NCBI GenBank assembly: GCA_900770385.1
Contig: CAAGKK010000025.1
Coordinates: 62,001 to 126,000 of the forward strand
Source: Clostridia bacterium
GTDB lineage: Bacteria; Bacillota; Clostridia; TANB77; CAG-508
DNA: 64,000 nucleotides
Direction of reading: 5' to 3'
The notes below the pieces were generated by a model that searched no databases, was not told where the DNA came from, and saw nothing but the letters and a program-made list of their open reading frames with translations. Shown in pieces: positions 62,701 to 64,000 of the stretch (position 1 is its first letter; every line of letters begins with the position of its first letter). Position numbers and translations under genes: made by a program.

Positions 62701-64000
62701 GTTAATTTTTGGTCTTCAAAAACAACAGCAATATTATCCGGAGTTTTATTAACTTGCTCTTCGAATAAATCTACAATGGTTTTATCTTTTGGATAATCTA
62801 CTTTTGTATTGTTAAAATCATAAAGTATTTTATGTTTTTCTTCAGGAGTTACAATTTCAATATTTTTTAAAATAATATCAGTATTAGACATAACTTGATC
62901 TACTATTGTTAGAATTCTAGCATGTAAAGCAGCAATGTCTTGTTCTGTGTATTTATCAGTTTTATAATCATAAGCAACATGAAGATTACCTTCGTTGTTT
63001 AAATCTAATAAATGAATTTGTAAATCATCTGCACAGCAGCCATTAGTAAGCCAACGAGCACTATAATTTACTCCACTTTCTTCGTCGAAAGTTTTTGTTA
63101 TTTGGTATGAAAGGACAACATTATATAAATTAGGAATTGAAGAGTCCTTTTTTCTTATATCTTCAAGAATATATTGATAAGGATATCTTTGATGTCTAAA
63201 TAATGAAATTGTTTTAGCTGAGACATCTTTTATAAAATCTACGAAAGTTAATTCATGATTTAAATTTACTCTTAATGGAGTGGTACTAATGAACATACCA
63301 ACAGTATTTTTTTGCTCAAAATTTGTTCTATTTAAAATTGGTGTACCAATAACAAAATCATCTAAATTACTAACTCTACCTAAATATAGAGAATATACAG
63401 ACATGAAAAAATTGTACAAAGAAATATTATTTGCTTTGCAAAATTCATTTATTTTTTTTACTAAACTAATATCAAAGGTAAAATTAGCTCTATTTCCTGC
63501 AGAAGAAATATTTGTTGATTTCTTTAAAGAAGGAATAGTAGCGATTTCTGGTACTGTTTTAAAAATATCATTCCAATACTCTTTGTCTTTTAAAAACTTA
63601 GAACTTTCTAAATATTTTTTTTCATCATTAATATATGAAATATAAGAAGGATGTTCTTTAGTAGAATAAGTATTATTTTTAATATTAGAATAATTAAGCA
63701 TTACTTGCTTAACAACAAGTCCTAAAGACCAAGAATCACCTATAATATGGTGAGCACTTAAAAAGAAACCACCATATTGATTTGGTAATTTAAAAAATGT
63801 AAATTTAAAAAGTGTATTTTCTTCAATTTTAAATGGTATCTTAGCAAGTTCTAAAGATTTTTTTTCTATATCATTTTCAGAAGATAGATTAATGGTTTCA
63901 ACATCAAAAGGAATGTATTCTGTAATATATTGAACACATTTATTATTTTCTTCTTTTATTTTTATTCTCATTGCATCATTTGTTTTTATAACTTCGTTAA
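56733..64000 (-). CDS. Two-module NRPS, C-A-T-C-A-T-R (N terminus outside window)
   Basis: At least 2,420 residues. The frame stays open to the right edge and reads EVIKTNDAMRIK before the first Met (63971), so part of the first condensation domain lies outside. Numbering from that Met: C1 to ~370 with HHIIGDS (74-80; last residue Ser, not Gly); A1 ~395-875 with YTSGSTGKPKG; T1 FFDIGGDS (Ser924); C2 ~979-1400 with HHIISDG (1104-1110); A2 ~1425-1910; T2 FFDIGGDS (Ser1964); R ~2037-2412 with GTTGYLG (2042-2048) and YTKFK (Tyr2211, Lys2215). The A1 specificity code reads DAFWLGGTFK, matching valine. A2 reads about DIYTVGIILK, which I cannot assign. The reductase should release an aldehyde. The leading C domain suggests N-acylation or a further upstream module. 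Confidence 0.93.
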   Translation of the reverse strand, partial: NEVIKTNDAMRIKIKEENNKCVQYITEYIPFDVETINLSSENDIEKKSLELAKIPFKIEENTLFKFTFFKLPNQYGGFFLSAHHIIGDSWSLGLVVKQVMLNYSNIKNNTYSTKEHPSYISYINDEKKYLESSKFLKDKEYWNDIFKTVPEIATIPSLKKSTNISSAGNRANFTFDISLVKKINEFCKANNISLYNFFMSVYSLYLGRVSNLDDFVIGTPILNRTNFEQKNTVGMFISTTPLRVNLNHELTFVDFIKDVSAKTISLFRHQRYPYQYILEDIRKKDSSIPNLYNVVLSYQITKTFDEESGVNYSARWLTNGCCADDLQIHLLDLNNEGNLHVAYDYKTDKYTEQDIAALHARILTIVDQVMSNTDIILKNIEIVTPEEKHKILYDFNNTKVDYPKDKTIVDLFEEQVNKTPDNIAVVFEDQKLTYRELNEKANQLARYLITNGAAKGDIVSVLLDKSIDIIISILGILKIGATFLPIDISYPQERIEYILDDSKSKFIITNKTISLKNALTISSEINSFSKENLNVHFSTNHPAYIMYTSGSTGKPKGVIVTNTNVVRLVKNNTFIKFNNYEHILQTGSIVFDACTFEIWGALLNGFELYIIKKDDLLNINSFRNYLLKNKITILWLTAPLFNQLCEEDPTIFNSVNTLLTGGDVLSPKHINMAKTFNPNLTIINGYGPTENTTFSCCYTISSKFETSIPIGKPISNSTAYIISPKDISLCPIGVPGELLVGGDGVSNGYLNNSILTKENFISNPFDSGIAYKTGDLAKWLPDGNIEFIGRIDNQIKIRGFRVELSEIDNNILSYPNIKQSISIIQNINNNKIICSYIVVDSSIDINKLKKHLSNTLASYMVPTYITILDKLPLNVNGKVDRKLLPLPQINEPLHDIVKARNSIDNAILSSIKDILGIDNISILSSFFDIGGDSLSAISLSNKLTNQLNQTITIQDIFDNPVIANLSDYIINLKEQKTTTITKHEECKYYPLSSVQKGIYYASNLDSNSTLYNTAGGIILDGNLDIDKLKKCLNILIKRHKSLRTRFALHENNVVQIVDDDVDFNLIVEDSIIDDLDAIYKNFLRTFDLSKAPLFRCKLVKLRSNKMLLLLDMHHIISDGVSLKILVQELCSLYNNISLPEQPIDYTDFCLWEEEQFKTEEFNKKKEFWLNQFKNEVPLLNMPTTFSRPSMQSFEGNDYRLVLSSETFNKINIVSKKLNITPYMLMLSCYYILLSKYTAQNDIVVGTPIVGRELPELSNIFGMFVNTLALRNTVDHNLEFEEFSNIIKINCLNCFKNQSYPFDMLVKDLKIKRDPSRNPLFDTVFVYQNDGYPQFTLNNINAKYYVSKATTSKFDLTLEVVPDNGNYSLRFEYCTKLFDEAFISRLSSHYVNILNSVLNDVKIKISNIDMLSSSEREKVLYEFNDIEEPTNDDTFITLFEKQVIENPKHIALVCDNKSLTYSELNKKANSLAHFLIDHNVKQNDIIAIMTDRSLETIVCMLGILKAGAAFVNMDPTYPIERTTYYLNDCKAKCVLKQKHLNLPVNNFDSIYEIDLNNLNIYEKNTENPNIKINLDSLSYIIYTSGSTGVPKGVVLNQLGLANMCKAMTLVLDYLKDGPNHAILSVTSTPFDIFVYEITVSLSHGMRIILANNAEHRDPKLVDMLIRKYNVDVMTVTPSLMKINYDNREPNSALANVKNMVFGGEPLSEKFIHDLKSLSSDITIYNIYGPSEITILSNVQNLDGEDKISIGPPILNTKIYVLDNDMNPLPIGLTGEIYIGGVQVGYGYLGKEDLTNEKFINNPFAPGKMFKSGDIGRWTEDGKLQCLGRIDHQIKLRGLRVELGEIEKVLEAIPEIDEAVVNKVTVDNREALCAYYVLNSDIDKTLLRTTLREKLPYYMVPTYFMKLDKMPYSINRKIDRKALPIPVSNIVVEERNISQTPLNTTSDKLLYIWKNILHTDNITTEDNFFDIGGDSVAAIQVQIEAVKLGINIEYSDIFKYPTIKQLSGNIISNECFDLTKFTNDNISAILQRNTEKYLSTITKYKFKNVLIIGTTGYLGIHLIHEFLKTCKGKVYCLIRPKNNLSPTQRLEDVFSFYFGANTYNKYKNRIIILKGDITMDNLGLSNADSELVKNNVDVIINSGALVKHYGTSKLFEDINVIGTQNVVNFCVLNKKRLLHISTISVSGNSERLDNYDSSNLIKNTFSENDLYIGQPVNGIYTYTKFKAECIVLNAISNGLDAMIFRVGNVTNRFSDGVFQRNYNDNAFAKRIKSFIEIGAFPEYFLEHELELSPVDLCAKAIIKALSFNSSCNVLHIYNNKLLPIQDFLDVLNSLNIKLTPVSDTLMADIITGILSDNSRKEIISGIIYDLDKNKKLIYTSNIKLTSDFSNKYLSKIGFHWEKSDKKYIRKCMNYFKKIGFINF

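Overview
This is about 64 kb of a very AT-rich Bacillota chromosome, probably an anaerobic, gut-type clostridium. The evidence is the gene order around the replication origin (rpmH-rnpA-yidD-yidC-jag-mnmE-mnmG-rsmG-parA-parB on one side, dnaA-dnaN-recF-gyrB-gyrA on the other), a 2-hydroxyacyl-CoA dehydratase-type activase, VanW, DUF4446, DUF975 and Tex proteins, and canonical AGGAGG ribosome binding sites. I cannot name the species. The origin lies at about 22.9-24.8 kb, and gene direction and A/T strand bias switch there.

Layout. 1-4.1 kb: the 3' part of a giant CoA-dehydratase activase. 4.1-7.95 kb: a gene desert of over 85% A+T with four co-oriented DnaA-box-like sites, apparently built from two diverged copies of a unit of about 1.9 kb. 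8-12.9 kb: an arginase-family gene, then a convergent MurE-like / ATP-grasp / alanine-racemase operon that looks like a peptidoglycan side-chain or cross-bridge module. 13-14 kb: hemolysin III and two tRNA-Ser genes. 14-22.8 kb: the left arm of the origin. 23-36.3 kb: the right arm, with a four-gene type IV secretion (T4SS) block inserted between gyrB and gyrA. 36.3-41.8 kb: a convergent block with the primosome genes dnaI-like and dnaD plus the rest of the T4SS (VirB3/PrgI-like, VirB6-like, VirB2-like, VirD4-like). 41.8-46.9 kb: DUF1858, four tRNA genes in two places, an SDR reductase, a cytosolic CBM-like protein, a divergent pair of XRE regulators with palindromic operators, and VanW. 47-53.7 kb: CapA, DUF378, ABC-F, Tex and DUF975. 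53.7-64 kb: an HD-GYP response regulator, a sensor kinase, and a two-module NRPS (C-A-T-C-A-T-R) running off the right edge.

How the genes work together. The NRPS ends in a reductase domain and has the architecture of known gut clostridial peptide-aldehyde/pyrazinone synthetases. Its first adenylation domain reads as valine-specific. A membrane sensor kinase follows 13 bp downstream in the same orientation, and an HD-GYP regulator follows that beyond a terminator. The T4SS is split into two blocks around gyrA, each behind its own good promoter. No relaxase, integrase or att site is visible in the window, so it does not look like an ordinary integrated conjugative element. Three of its genes, VirB4 included, have a strong Shine-Dalgarno sequence followed by ATA where ATG would be expected. 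For VirB4 no ATG, GTG or TTG occurs in frame before the Walker A motif. I regard the split origin-proximal T4SS with apparent AUA starts, the NRPS operon, and the DnaA-box AT desert as the most interesting items.
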